A stretch of 64,000 nucleotides of DNA from Chloroflexi bacterium UBA4736. Lineage in GTDB: Bacteria; Chloroflexota; Dormibacteria; Dormibacterales; Dormibacteraceae. Location: contig DHIW01000108.1 in assembly GCA_002404015.1 (NCBI GenBank), positions 8,499 through 72,498 on the forward strand, read 5' to 3'. Shown piece after piece: positions 1 to 6,878 of this stretch. The stretch's first letter is position 1. Every line of letters begins with the position of its first letter. A model generated the notes under the pieces. The model did no database searches. It was not told the origin of the DNA and was given only the letters and a program-made list of their open reading frames with translations. The translations under genes were made by a program, and so were the position numbers.

Positions 1-250
1 TGCCCTGGCTGGCCGCCACGACCCGGTCCCGATAGCGCAGGTTGTCGCGGATGAAGCTGGGCTTGAGCAGCAGGTCCTCGGGCGGGTAGCCGGGAATGGC
101 GAGCTCGGGGAACGCGACCAGGTCGGCCCCCTCGCCCCGGGCCCGATCGATCCAGTCCAGGATCTGGGCGGTATTGCCTTCCAGGTCGCCGACGGTGCTG
201 TTGATCTGGGCCAGCGCCACCCGCAACGAGCGCGGCCGGTGGGTCTCCAC
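1..250 (-). CDS. nadE: Glutamine-dependent NAD+ synthetase, N-terminal part (runs off left edge)
   Basis: Only the first 83 codons are in the window. They show the start of the nitrilase/CN-hydrolase glutaminase domain of glutamine-dependent NAD synthetase, which releases ammonia from glutamine to amidate nicotinate adenine dinucleotide. Visible features are the strand [16 protein letters not shown] and the [15 protein letters not shown] segment, whose Glu (about residue 49) is the first member of the Glu-Lys-Cys triad; the PPEDLL continuation is typical of NadE rather than other nitrilases. The Lys, Cys and ATP-pyrophosphatase domain lie outside. GTG at 250 is the likely start. The gene is divergent from the sulfur-carrier gene, with only ~30 bp between them. 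Confidence 0.85.
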   Translation of the reverse strand, partial: METHRPRSLRVALAQINSTVGDLEGNTAQILDWIDRARGEGADLVAFPELAIPGYPPEDLLLKPSFIRDNLRYRDRVVAASQG

Positions 251-280
251 GGCTAAATTGTGCGCAGCCTCGCGACGATA
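251..280. promoter_or_regulatory. Short divergent promoter region between nadE and the sulfur-carrier gene
   Basis: Thirty bases separate two divergent starts. The only AT-rich element is TAAATT at 254-259 on the + strand (AATTTA on the other), which could serve as a -10 for one or both genes. Transcripts would be nearly leaderless. This is inference from spacing; no convincing -35 is visible. Confidence 0.25.
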
Positions 281-490
281 ATGGGTCCGATGCGGGTGAC
301 CATCCTGCCCGACCGGGAGGTCAAGGAGGTCTCGGCGCGCACCGTGGCAGGCGTGCTGAGCGCCCTCGGCCTCAACTCGGACGCCCACCTCGTGGTGCGC
401 GGCGACGACATCCTGACCCGCGACGTGCGGCTCTCGGATGAGGACGAGGTGGAGATCTACCCGGTGATAAGCGGAGGGCTGGGGGCGTGA
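281..490 (+). CDS. ThiS/MoaD-family sulfur carrier (TtuB-like) with residues beyond Gly-Gly
   Basis: Small ubiquitin-fold sulfur carrier of 66-69 residues. The beta-grasp pattern is clear: a strand [14 protein letters not shown], a helix with [10 protein letters not shown], and the C-terminal acidic-hydrophobic run [11 protein letters not shown]. It overlaps by 4 bases the ttuA-type thiolase, so it most likely donates the thiocarboxylate sulfur for tRNA 2-thiouridine formation, as TtuB does for TtuA. Starts are ATG 281 or 290. The protein ends GGLGA, not GG: three residues follow the diglycine, so activation would need trimming, as known for QbsE and similar proteins processed by JAMM proteases. 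ThiS or MoaD function cannot be excluded, but no thi or moa genes are nearby. Confidence 0.75.
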   Translation: MGPMRVTILPDREVKEVSARTVAGVLSALGLNSDAHLVVRGDDILTRDVRLSDEDEVEIYPVISGGLGA

Positions 491-1422
491 AGTGCACCAG
501 GTGCAGGGCCACCGCCAACGTCGAGGTTCGCCGCCACCGGTCCGCCTTCTGCGCCGGCTGCTACCCGGGCTGGTTCCGGGAGCAGGTGGGGCGGACGATC
601 CAGCACGGGCGCATGTTCAGGCGCGACGACCGCGTTCTGGTGGCGGTGTCCGGGGGCAAGGACAGCCTCGCCCTCTGGCACGTCCTGAAGACGCTCGGCT
701 ACCAGGCGGACGGGATGTACATCCGGCTGGGCATCGCCGACTACTCGCGCCGGTCACAGGCCAAGTCGGAGGCGTTCGCCGCCAAGCACGGGCTGACGCT
801 GCACCAGGTCGACCTGAAGGCGGAGTACGGCTTCGAGGTTCCCGACCTGCTCGACACCCGCAGCGGCAAGCCCTGCGCCGCCTGCGGCACGGTGAAGCGC
901 TACCACTTCAACAAGCTGGCGGCCGACCTCGGCTACTCGGTGGTGGCGACGGGGCACAACCTGGACGACGAGGCGGCCACGCTCTTCGGCAATGTCATTC
1001 ACTGGCAGACCGACTACCTGGGCCGCCAGGGTCCTGTCCTGGAGAGCACGCACCCCAAGCTGGTGCGGAAGGTCAAGCCGCTCTACAAGCTCGGGGAGCG
1101 GGAGAGCGCCGCCTACGCGATCATCGAGCGGCTCGACTACATCCTGGAGGAGTGCCCGATGGCCAAGGGTGCCAAATCCCTCGCCTACAAGGACCTGCTC
1201 AACCGCCTCGAGGAGCAGCAGCCGGGCGCCAAGTACCGCTTCCTGACCGGCTTTCTGAAGCAGGGCCGGGCGGCGCTGGGAGCCCAGCCGATCCCGATCC
1301 AGCTGGGGGAGTGCGCGGTCTGCGGCCAGCCCACCACGGCGGCGGTCTGCGCCCACTGCCGGATGGCTGAGCGGGGCCGCCGGAAGGCCGAGTCGAAGGC
1401 GCTCAAATATGGCGCGAGCTAG
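487..1422 (+). CDS. ttuA: TtuA-type tRNA 2-thiouridine synthase (PP-loop, Fe-S)
   Basis: 311-residue member of the TtuA/Ncs6 ATP-pyrophosphatase family, which adenylates U54 of tRNA and transfers sulfur to it. An N-terminal zinc knuckle (C3, C6, C22, C25), the PP-loop SGGKDS (55-60), the [4Fe-4S] ligands C130, C133 (CAAC) and C223 (EECPMA), and a C-terminal zinc knuckle (CAVCG...CAHC) are all present; the three cluster cysteines fall almost exactly where Thermus TtuA has them. GTG start at 487 overlaps the stop of the sulfur-carrier gene (GTGA), and pyrF starts inside its end. m5s2U54 is typical of thermophiles, so the pair is a weak hint of heat tolerance. Confidence 0.88.
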   Translation: MKCTRCRATANVEVRRHRSAFCAGCYPGWFREQVGRTIQHGRMFRRDDRVLVAVSGGKDSLALWHVLKTLGYQADGMYIRLGIADYSRRSQAKSEAFAAKHGLTLHQVDLKAEYGFEVPDLLDTRSGKPCAACGTVKRYHFNKLAADLGYSVVATGHNLDDEAATLFGNVIHWQTDYLGRQGPVLESTHPKLVRKVKPLYKLGERESAAYAIIERLDYILEECPMAKGAKSLAYKDLLNRLEEQQPGAKYRFLTGFLKQGRAALGAQPIPIQLGECAVCGQPTTAAVCAHCRMAERGRRKAESKALKYGAS

Positions 1423-2197
1423 CTATTTCGCCCGTCTGCGCGAGGCGGCCCGGGCCAACCGGACCCACCTCTGCGTCGGCCTGGACCCCGACCCCGACCG
1501 GATCGAGGGCGGCGCCTTCGGGGCGCTGCGACACTGCGCCGAGGTGGTGCGGCGCACGGCAGACCACGTCTGCTGCTACAAGCCCAACTCCGCGTTCTGG
1601 GAGCAGTACGGCCCGGACGGCTGGAAGGCGCTGCTCGAGCTGAAGGAGCAGATCCCGGCCGAGATCCCGGTCCTCTTCGACGCCAAGAGGTCCGACATGG
1701 GCAACACGATGGCTGCCTACGCCCGGGCCGTGTACGGGACCCTCGACATGGACGCGGTGACGCTCCAGGCCTACCAGGGCTCCGACTCGCTGCGGGAGTT
1801 CACGAAGTTCGCCGACCGCGGCGTCTACGTGGTGTGCCGGAGCTCCAACCCGGGCGCCGCCGACCTGCAGCACCTGGACGTTGAGGGCAAGCCGCTGTAC
1901 ATCCGGGTGTGCGAGCTGGCGGAACGGCTCAACGACGCCGGCAACATCGGCCTGGTCGTGGGCGCGACCGCCCCCGAGCAGGTGGCCGAGGTCCGGGCCG
2001 CCACGAGCATGCCGTTCCTGCTGCCCGGCATCGGCGCCCAGGGCGGCGACCTGGAGGGTTCGGTGCGGGCCGCCTGGAACGGCGACGAGGCCTCCTGCCT
2101 GGTCTCGGTGAGCCGGTCGGTGCTCTATGCGGCCGACCCCGGCGCCGAGGCCCGGGCCGTCAAGGCGGCCATCAACTCCGTGCTGGCGGCGGTCTGA
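1409..2197 (+). CDS. pyrF: Orotidine 5'-phosphate decarboxylase (type 2)
   Basis: 262-residue OMP decarboxylase, the last step of UMP synthesis. The catalytic signature FDAKRSDMGNT gives D91, K93 and D96 of the D-x-K-x-x-D charged network; CVGLDPDPDRI near the start and VGATAPEQ / LLPGIGAQGGD near the end bind substrate phosphate. Length and the GNT after the catalytic Asp fit the longer PyrF subfamily 2 common in high-GC bacteria. ATG 1409 lies 14 bases inside ttuA, so translation is probably coupled. No other pyr genes are in the window. Confidence 0.93.
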   Translation: MARASYFARLREAARANRTHLCVGLDPDPDRIEGGAFGALRHCAEVVRRTADHVCCYKPNSAFWEQYGPDGWKALLELKEQIPAEIPVLFDAKRSDMGNTMAAYARAVYGTLDMDAVTLQAYQGSDSLREFTKFADRGVYVVCRSSNPGAADLQHLDVEGKPLYIRVCELAERLNDAGNIGLVVGATAPEQVAEVRAATSMPFLLPGIGAQGGDLEGSVRAAWNGDEASCLVSVSRSVLYAADPGAEARAVKAAINSVLAAV

Positions 2198-2198
2198 T

Positions 2199-3434
2199 TT
2201 GAGCGAGCGGCAGAAGGCGCTGCTGGTCCTGGAGGGCCACATCATCGACTCGATGATGCTGCCCAAGCTGATGGACCTGGTGATGGACCTGGGCGGCGCC
2301 TTCGACGTCCAGGAGCTGCGGGTCGGCCAGCACAAGACCGACCACTCGATCTGCCGGATCGAGGTCAGCGCCGCCGACCCGGCCGCGCTGGACGAGATCG
2401 TCCGCCACGCCCGGGAGCTGGGCGCCCAGGTCGTGAGCGAGCAGCCGCTGCAGACCGAGAAGGTCACCGCCGCCGGCGTGTACCCGGAAGGCTTCTACTC
2501 CACCAGCAACCTGCCGACGTACGTCCTGCTGGAGCGCGAGTGGGTCCCGGTCGAGAAGCAGGAGATGGACTGCGCGATCGCGATCGACCGCCTGGCCAGG
2601 AAGGCCTGGTGCGTGGCGTTTCCCGACGCCCTGCCGGGCATGGACCTGGTGGTCGGCCACAGCGGCGTTCGCGTAGTGCCCCTGGAGCGATCGCGGCAGA
2701 CCGAGATCTTCAGCTTCATGGCCAGCGAGGTGTCGGCGGAGAAGCCGAAGAAGCTGCTGATCTCCAAGATCGCCGAGGAGATGCGGACGATCAGGGCCGA
2801 GAAGGGCAGGATCCTGGTAGTGGGCGGCCCGGCGGTGGTCCACACCGGGGCCGGCCGCTACCTCTCCTGGATGATCGAGAACGGCTACGTACAGGTGCTC
2901 TTCGCGGGCAACGCCCTGGCCACCCACGACGTGGAGGCGGCCCTCTTCGGCACGGCGCTCGGCATCAACCTGGAGAGCGGGCTGCCGATCGAGCACGGCC
3001 ACGAGCACCACATGCGGGCCATCAACCGGGTGCGGGCGGCCGGCGGGCTCCGCCAGATGGTCGCATCGGGCCAGCTGAAGAGCGGCGTGATGAAGAGCGC
3101 GATCGACCACGGTCTGGAGATCGTGCTGGCCGGCTCGATCCGCGACGACGGCCCGCTGCCCGACGTGATCACCGAGATGGGGGAGGCCCAGCGGCGCATG
3201 CGCGAGGCCATCCCGGGAGTGAGGATGGCGATCATGCTCTCGACGATGCTGCACTCGATCGCCACCGGGAACATGCTCCCGGCGGGCGTGCGGACGGTGT
3301 GCGTGGACATGAACCCGGCCGTCGTCACAAAGCTGGCCGACCGGGGCAGCTGGCAGTCGATCGGGCTGGTGACGGACGTGGAGTCGTTCTTACGCGAGCT
3401 GGCGTCCGTCTTAGAATCTGGAACCGATGGCTAA
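2199..3434 (+). CDS. TIGR00300/LOR-SDH family protein, archaeal-type ornithine cyclodeaminase homologue
   Basis: 411 residues from TTG 2199, one base after the pyrF stop. It matches in layout the TIGR00300 (LOR/SDH conserved region) family: an N-terminal ACT-like part opening LLVLEGHIIDSMMLPK, a middle domain with QEMDCAIAIDR, and a dinucleotide-binding C-terminal domain with ILVVGGPAVVHTGAGRYLS and FAGNALATHDVEAALFGT. In methanogens, and fused in cyanobacterial ArgZ/AgrE, this module converts ornithine to proline and ammonia using NAD. Function here is by family resemblance only. Downstream genes overlap it, so it belongs to the same operon as pyrF. Confidence 0.72.
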   Translation: MSERQKALLVLEGHIIDSMMLPKLMDLVMDLGGAFDVQELRVGQHKTDHSICRIEVSAADPAALDEIVRHARELGAQVVSEQPLQTEKVTAAGVYPEGFYSTSNLPTYVLLEREWVPVEKQEMDCAIAIDRLARKAWCVAFPDALPGMDLVVGHSGVRVVPLERSRQTEIFSFMASEVSAEKPKKLLISKIAEEMRTIRAEKGRILVVGGPAVVHTGAGRYLSWMIENGYVQVLFAGNALATHDVEAALFGTALGINLESGLPIEHGHEHHMRAINRVRAAGGLRQMVASGQLKSGVMKSAIDHGLEIVLAGSIRDDGPLPDVITEMGEAQRRMREAIPGVRMAIMLSTMLHSIATGNMLPAGVRTVCVDMNPAVVTKLADRGSWQSIGLVTDVESFLRELASVLESGTDG

Positions 3435-3600
3435 GAGCCGAGACAACCGAGGCCGCGACGACAAGAAAAAGAAGAAGCCGAAGAAGCAGGCCCTGGCGGC
3501 CAGCGCCGACGTCGGCTTCCGGCACCACTCCGTGGTGGCCACCCCGCCCGCGGCCCCCGCGCCGACCCCCGCCCCGGCCGCGGAGCCCGCCAGGGAATAG
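3427..3600 (+). CDS. Small Lys-rich protein of unknown function (57 aa)
   Basis: A 57-residue reading frame from ATG 3427, overlapping the preceding stop by 8 bases. It opens MAKSRDNRGRDD followed by a Lys cluster (KKKKKPKK), has a short middle (ASADVGFRHHSVV) and an Ala-Pro-rich tail. It has no membrane segment and no known motif. Third-position GC and tight packing between two coding frames support translation, but the Ala-Pro tail could also be a by-product of GC bias. I do not recognise a function. Confidence 0.45.
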   Translation: MAKSRDNRGRDDKKKKKPKKQALAASADVGFRHHSVVATPPAAPAPTPAPAAEPARE

Positions 3601-3962
3601 CCAGGCTCCACGCCGGCATCGGCTTCGCGGCGGGGCTGCTCGGCGGCCTGCTGGGGGTCGGGGGTGGGTTCCTTATGATCCCGCTCCAAGTGATGCTGGC
3701 GCGTACGCCGCAGCTGGAGGCCAACGCCACCTCGCTGGCGGCAGTGATCCCGATCTCGATCGCGGCGGGCCTCGTGTACTACTTCGGCGCCGGCCGCACG
3801 CCCGACGTCGATCTCCGCTTCGCCGTGCTGCTGATGCTGGGCGGGGTGGTGGGGGCGTTCCTGGGCGCCCGGGTCTCGAGCCGCATCCCGGAGCGCGAGC
3901 TGTCCATGACCGTGGCCGTCGTGCTCGGCCTGGTGGGGCTGAAGGAGCTCCTGCTGCCGTGA
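3597..3962 (+). CDS. TSUP (TauE/SafE) family half-transporter 1
   Basis: About 120 residues, half the size of normal TauE/SafE sulfite/organic-anion exporters, with four predicted membrane segments. The signature GLLGGLLGVGGGFLMIPL starts the repeat and is conserved in sequence, so the start must lie upstream of ATG 3675, the first ordinary start codon. No ATG, GTG or TTG precedes it in frame; ATA at 3597, overlapping the previous stop as ATAG, is the best-placed candidate. A second half-size homologue follows with a GTGA overlap, so the two probably assemble into one permease. Substrate unknown. Confidence 0.68.
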   Translation: MARLHAGIGFAAGLLGGLLGVGGGFLMIPLQVMLARTPQLEANATSLAAVIPISIAAGLVYYFGAGRTPDVDLRFAVLLMLGGVVGAFLGARVSSRIPERELSMTVAVVLGLVGLKELLLP

Positions 3963-4336
3963 GTGACCTGCTGGCGGTTGCGAGCGGCTTCCTCGTCGGG
4001 CTGCTGAGCGGCGTGATCGGGGTCGGGGGCGGGGTCCTGCTGGTGCCCCTCATGGTGATCGGCTTCCGCTTCAGCCAGCACGTCGCCCAGGGCACCTCGC
4101 TGGTGGCGATCATCCCGACCTCGCTGGTCGGGGCGGCGACCCACCAGCGGGCGGGCCACGTGAACCTGTCGGCCGCCGCCTGGATGGGCATGGTCGGCGT
4201 GGCCGGCGCACTGGCCGGCGCGGAGCTCGCGCTGCACCTGCACCCGCTGGTGCTGGCCCGCCTGTTCGGCTTCTTCCTGGTGCTCTCGGCCCTGAGGATC
4301 TGGCCGTGGGCGAAGAAAGGCGAGAATCAAGGCTGA
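3959..4336 (+). CDS. TSUP (TauE/SafE) family half-transporter 2
   Basis: 125-residue membrane protein starting at GTG 3959 in the stop codon of half-transporter 1. It carries its own copy of the repeat signature (GLLSGVIGVGGGVLLVPLMV) followed by AQGTSLVAIIPTSLVGA, the hallmark of the other half of TauE/SafE proteins. Single-chain members hold both repeats in ~250 residues; here they are separate genes that must work as a pair. The stop overlaps the ATG of the acyl-CoA synthetase (TGATG). Confidence 0.78.
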   Translation: MSDLLAVASGFLVGLLSGVIGVGGGVLLVPLMVIGFRFSQHVAQGTSLVAIIPTSLVGAATHQRAGHVNLSAAAWMGMVGVAGALAGAELALHLHPLVLARLFGFFLVLSALRIWPWAKKGENQG

Positions 4337-5826
4337 TGGCGACCTTGCTGGACGTGCTCGCCCACGGCGCCGCCGCCGACCCCGCACTGGTCGTGCCGGG
4401 CGGGCCCACCTTCACCTATGCCCAGCTCCGCGACGCGGTCGAGGCGGCCGCCCAGCGCTTCGCGGAGCTCGGGCTCGGTCCCGGCGACCGGATCGCGACC
4501 GTGTACGGCAACGGCCCGGAAGCGGTCATCTTCTTCCTGGCCGCCGCCGCGGCGGGCACGGCCGCCCCCCTGAACCCGGCCTACAAGGAGGAGGAGTTCC
4601 GGTTCTACCTGGAGGACACCCAGGCTCGGGCACTGGTGGTGCCGCCCGGCCAGGCGGAAGCCGCCCGCGCCGCCCGGCCGGAGGCGGTGATCCTGATCGA
4701 GGCATCGATCCGGCCCGACGGCAGCCTCGACATCTCGAGCCAGGCCCCGCGCCGCTCGGCCTCAGCCAACCGGCCCGACGAGGACGCAGTCGCGCTCGTC
4801 CTGCACACCAGCGGAACCACCAGCCGACCCAAGTGCGTGCCGCTGCGCCACCGCCACCTGGCCGCCTCGGTGGAGAACATCGTTCCCACCTACGCGCTGA
4901 CCCCGGAGGACGCCTCCCTGTGCGTCATGCCCCTCTTCCACGTGCACGGGCTCATGGCGTCGACCCTCTCCTCGTTCCGGTCGGGCGGCGCGGTGATCGT
5001 GCCGCCGAAGTTCAACCCGATGGCGTTCTGGCCGGTGGTCAAGGAGCACCGGGCGACCTGGTACTCGGCGGTGCCCACCATGCACCAGATGCTGCTCATG
5101 CGGAGCTCGGGCAAGCGGCCCGACGGCGCCGAGGCGCTGCGGTTCATCCGCTCCTGCAGCTCCGCCCTGCCGCCCGCCGTACAGAGCGACCTGGAGGCCA
5201 GCTTCGGCGCCCCGGTGCTGAACGCTTACGGGATGACGGAGGCCTCGCACCAGATGGCTTCCAACCCGCTCCCGCCCGACCCCCGGCTACCGGGCACGGT
5301 GGGGAGGGGGACGGGGGTCGAGGTGGGGGTCGTGGACGAGGACTGGCGGCAGCTGGCGCCGGGCGCCCAGGGCGAGGTCGTGGTGCGCGGTCCCAACCTG
5401 ACCGACGGCTACGATCGGAATCCGGCCGCCAACGAGGCCTCGTTCCGCGGCGGCTGGTTCCGGACCGGCGACCAGGGCGTCCTGGACGAGGCCGGCTACC
5501 TCACCCTGGTCGGCCGGCTGAAGGAGATGATCAACCGCGGCGGCGAGAAGATCGCGCCCGGTGAGATCGACGACGTCCTGCTCCAGCATCCCGCCGTGGC
5601 GGAGGCCGTCGCCTTCGGGGTCCCCCACCCGACCTGGGGCGAAGAGGTGGCGGCGGCCGTCGTCTTGAAGGGCGAGGCGACCGCAAAGGAGCTGGCCGCC
5701 CACGCTCGGGAGCGGCTGGCCGACTTCAAGGTCCCCAAGACGATCCACATCGTGGCCGAGATCCCGCGCACGGCGACCGGCAAGATCCAGCGCCGCAACG
5801 TCGCCGCCCAGTTCACCGATAAGTGA
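4336..5826 (+). CDS. AMP-dependent acyl-CoA synthetase, oxalyl-CoA-synthetase-like
   Basis: 496-residue adenylate-forming enzyme from ATG 4336. The core P-loop-like motif LHTSGTTSRPKCVPL, NAYGMTEASHQ (A5) and the hinge/C-terminal Lys motif TATGKIQRRNV are present. HTSGTTSRPK is the form seen in the Pcs60/AAE3 oxalate-CoA ligase branch rather than in long-chain ligases, so a small (di)carboxylate is the better guess. The usual Gly after RPK is Cys here. It sits in an operon with half-transporters and a PanE-like reductase. Substrate assignment is uncertain. Confidence 0.8.
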   Translation: MATLLDVLAHGAAADPALVVPGGPTFTYAQLRDAVEAAAQRFAELGLGPGDRIATVYGNGPEAVIFFLAAAAAGTAAPLNPAYKEEEFRFYLEDTQARALVVPPGQAEAARAARPEAVILIEASIRPDGSLDISSQAPRRSASANRPDEDAVALVLHTSGTTSRPKCVPLRHRHLAASVENIVPTYALTPEDASLCVMPLFHVHGLMASTLSSFRSGGAVIVPPKFNPMAFWPVVKEHRATWYSAVPTMHQMLLMRSSGKRPDGAEALRFIRSCSSALPPAVQSDLEASFGAPVLNAYGMTEASHQMASNPLPPDPRLPGTVGRGTGVEVGVVDEDWRQLAPGAQGEVVVRGPNLTDGYDRNPAANEASFRGGWFRTGDQGVLDEAGYLTLVGRLKEMINRGGEKIAPGEIDDVLLQHPAVAEAVAFGVPHPTWGEEVAAAVVLKGEATAKELAAHARERLADFKVPKTIHIVAEIPRTATGKIQRRNVAAQFTDK

Positions 5827-6797
5827 AGTTCGCGATCGTCGGTGCCGGGGCCACGGGCGGCTTCCTCGGCGCCCACCTGGCCCGGGCCGGCGAGGACGTC
5901 ACACTGGTCGCCCGCGGCCCCAACCTGCAGGCGCTGCGGGAGAACGGGGTGACGGTTCGGGGCCCGGAGGGCGAGTTCAACGCCCGGCCCCGCTCCACGG
6001 ACGACCTGGCCGCGGCGGTGGCGGCCGCCGACACGGTCTTCCTGACGGTCAAGGCCCACGCCGTGACGGCGATCGCGCCTCAGCTGGGCGCCGCCCTGGG
6101 GCCGGAGGCGAGCCTGCTGACGGCCCAGAACGGCATCCCCTGGTGGTACTTCATAGGTGGCGCCGGCCCGCTGGAGGGAACTCGGCTGGAGACCGTCGAC
6201 CCGGGCGGGGTGATCGCTGACAGCCTCGACGTCCGCCGGGTTCTGGCCTGCATCGTCTACCCGGCCACCAACCTGGTGGCGCCGGGGGTGGTCGAGCACG
6301 TGGAGGGGAACCGCTTCTCGATCGGCGAGCTGGACGGCGCCCGCAGCGAGCGCTGCCAGGCCATCTCGGCGGCGCTCGGCGGGGCCGGCCTGAAGTGCCC
6401 GGTCCAGACTCGGATCCGGCCCGAGATCTGGCTCAAGCTGCTGGGCAACGCGACCCTCAACCCGGTCAGCGCGCTCACCCGGGGCACGCTGGCGGCCATC
6501 ACCGGCGACGAGCGCACCCGCGAGCTGCTGCGAAGCCTGATGGGGGAGGTGGACGCGGTCGCCCGGGCGGCCGGGGTCGAGGTGGACCTGGGCGTCGATC
6601 GGCGCCTCGAGGGGGCCGCCCGGGTCGGCGAGCACAAGACGTCCATGCTCCAGGACGTGGAGGCGGGGCGGCCGCTGGAGGTGGAGGCGCTGGTGGGCTC
6701 GGTCGTCGAGCTGGGGCGCCTGCTGGAGGTTCCGACACCGGCCCTCGAGGTCGTTTACACGCTCACCCGCCAGCTCAGCGCTTCATTAGGTAGTTGA
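5823..6797 (+). CDS. panE: 2-dehydropantoate 2-reductase family protein (PanE/ApbA)
   Basis: 324-residue NADPH-dependent reductase from GTG 5823, overlapping the previous stop. N-terminal Rossmann motif FAIVGAGATGGFLGAHLA; the catalytic-Lys neighbourhood TVKAHAVTAI (about residue 76); the central LLTAQNGIPWW; and the C-terminal helical domain with WLKLLGNATLNPVSALT and the HKTSMLQDVEAGRPLEVEAL substrate-site motif. These fit ketopantoate reductase, but paralogues reduce other 2-oxoacids and no other pantothenate genes are near, so the exact substrate is open. Confidence 0.75.
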   Translation: MKFAIVGAGATGGFLGAHLARAGEDVTLVARGPNLQALRENGVTVRGPEGEFNARPRSTDDLAAAVAAADTVFLTVKAHAVTAIAPQLGAALGPEASLLTAQNGIPWWYFIGGAGPLEGTRLETVDPGGVIADSLDVRRVLACIVYPATNLVAPGVVEHVEGNRFSIGELDGARSERCQAISAALGGAGLKCPVQTRIRPEIWLKLLGNATLNPVSALTRGTLAAITGDERTRELLRSLMGEVDAVARAAGVEVDLGVDRRLEGAARVGEHKTSMLQDVEAGRPLEVEALVGSVVELGRLLEVPTPALEVVYTLTRQLSASLGS

Positions 6798-6823
6798 CCC
6801 GCGCGCCACTGGGCGCGTAGCCT
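6794..6823 (+). promoter_or_regulatory. Candidate promoter of the acyl-CoA dehydrogenase-tetR operon
   Basis: TTGACC at 6794-6799 and TAGCCT at 6818-6823 are 18 bp apart, a plausible -35/-10 pair. The -35 overlaps the end of the PanE-like gene. The transcript would start just before or within the palindrome at 6833-6850. Confidence 0.4.
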
Positions 6824-6832
6824 GCTCAGTAA

Positions 6833-6850
6833 CGGTACGTACCAGTACCG
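6833..6850. promoter_or_regulatory. Inverted repeat, likely TetR operator
   Basis: CGGTAC-N6-GTACCG is a perfect 6-bp inverted repeat with a 6-bp centre, immediately downstream of the candidate -10 and upstream of the ribosome site (AGAGGAG, 6858-6864) of the acyl-CoA dehydrogenase. Position and symmetry suit repression by the TetR protein encoded at the end of the same operon. Confidence 0.5.
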
Positions 6851-6878
6851 GTAGCGTAGAGGAGCACTTCGAGAACCA

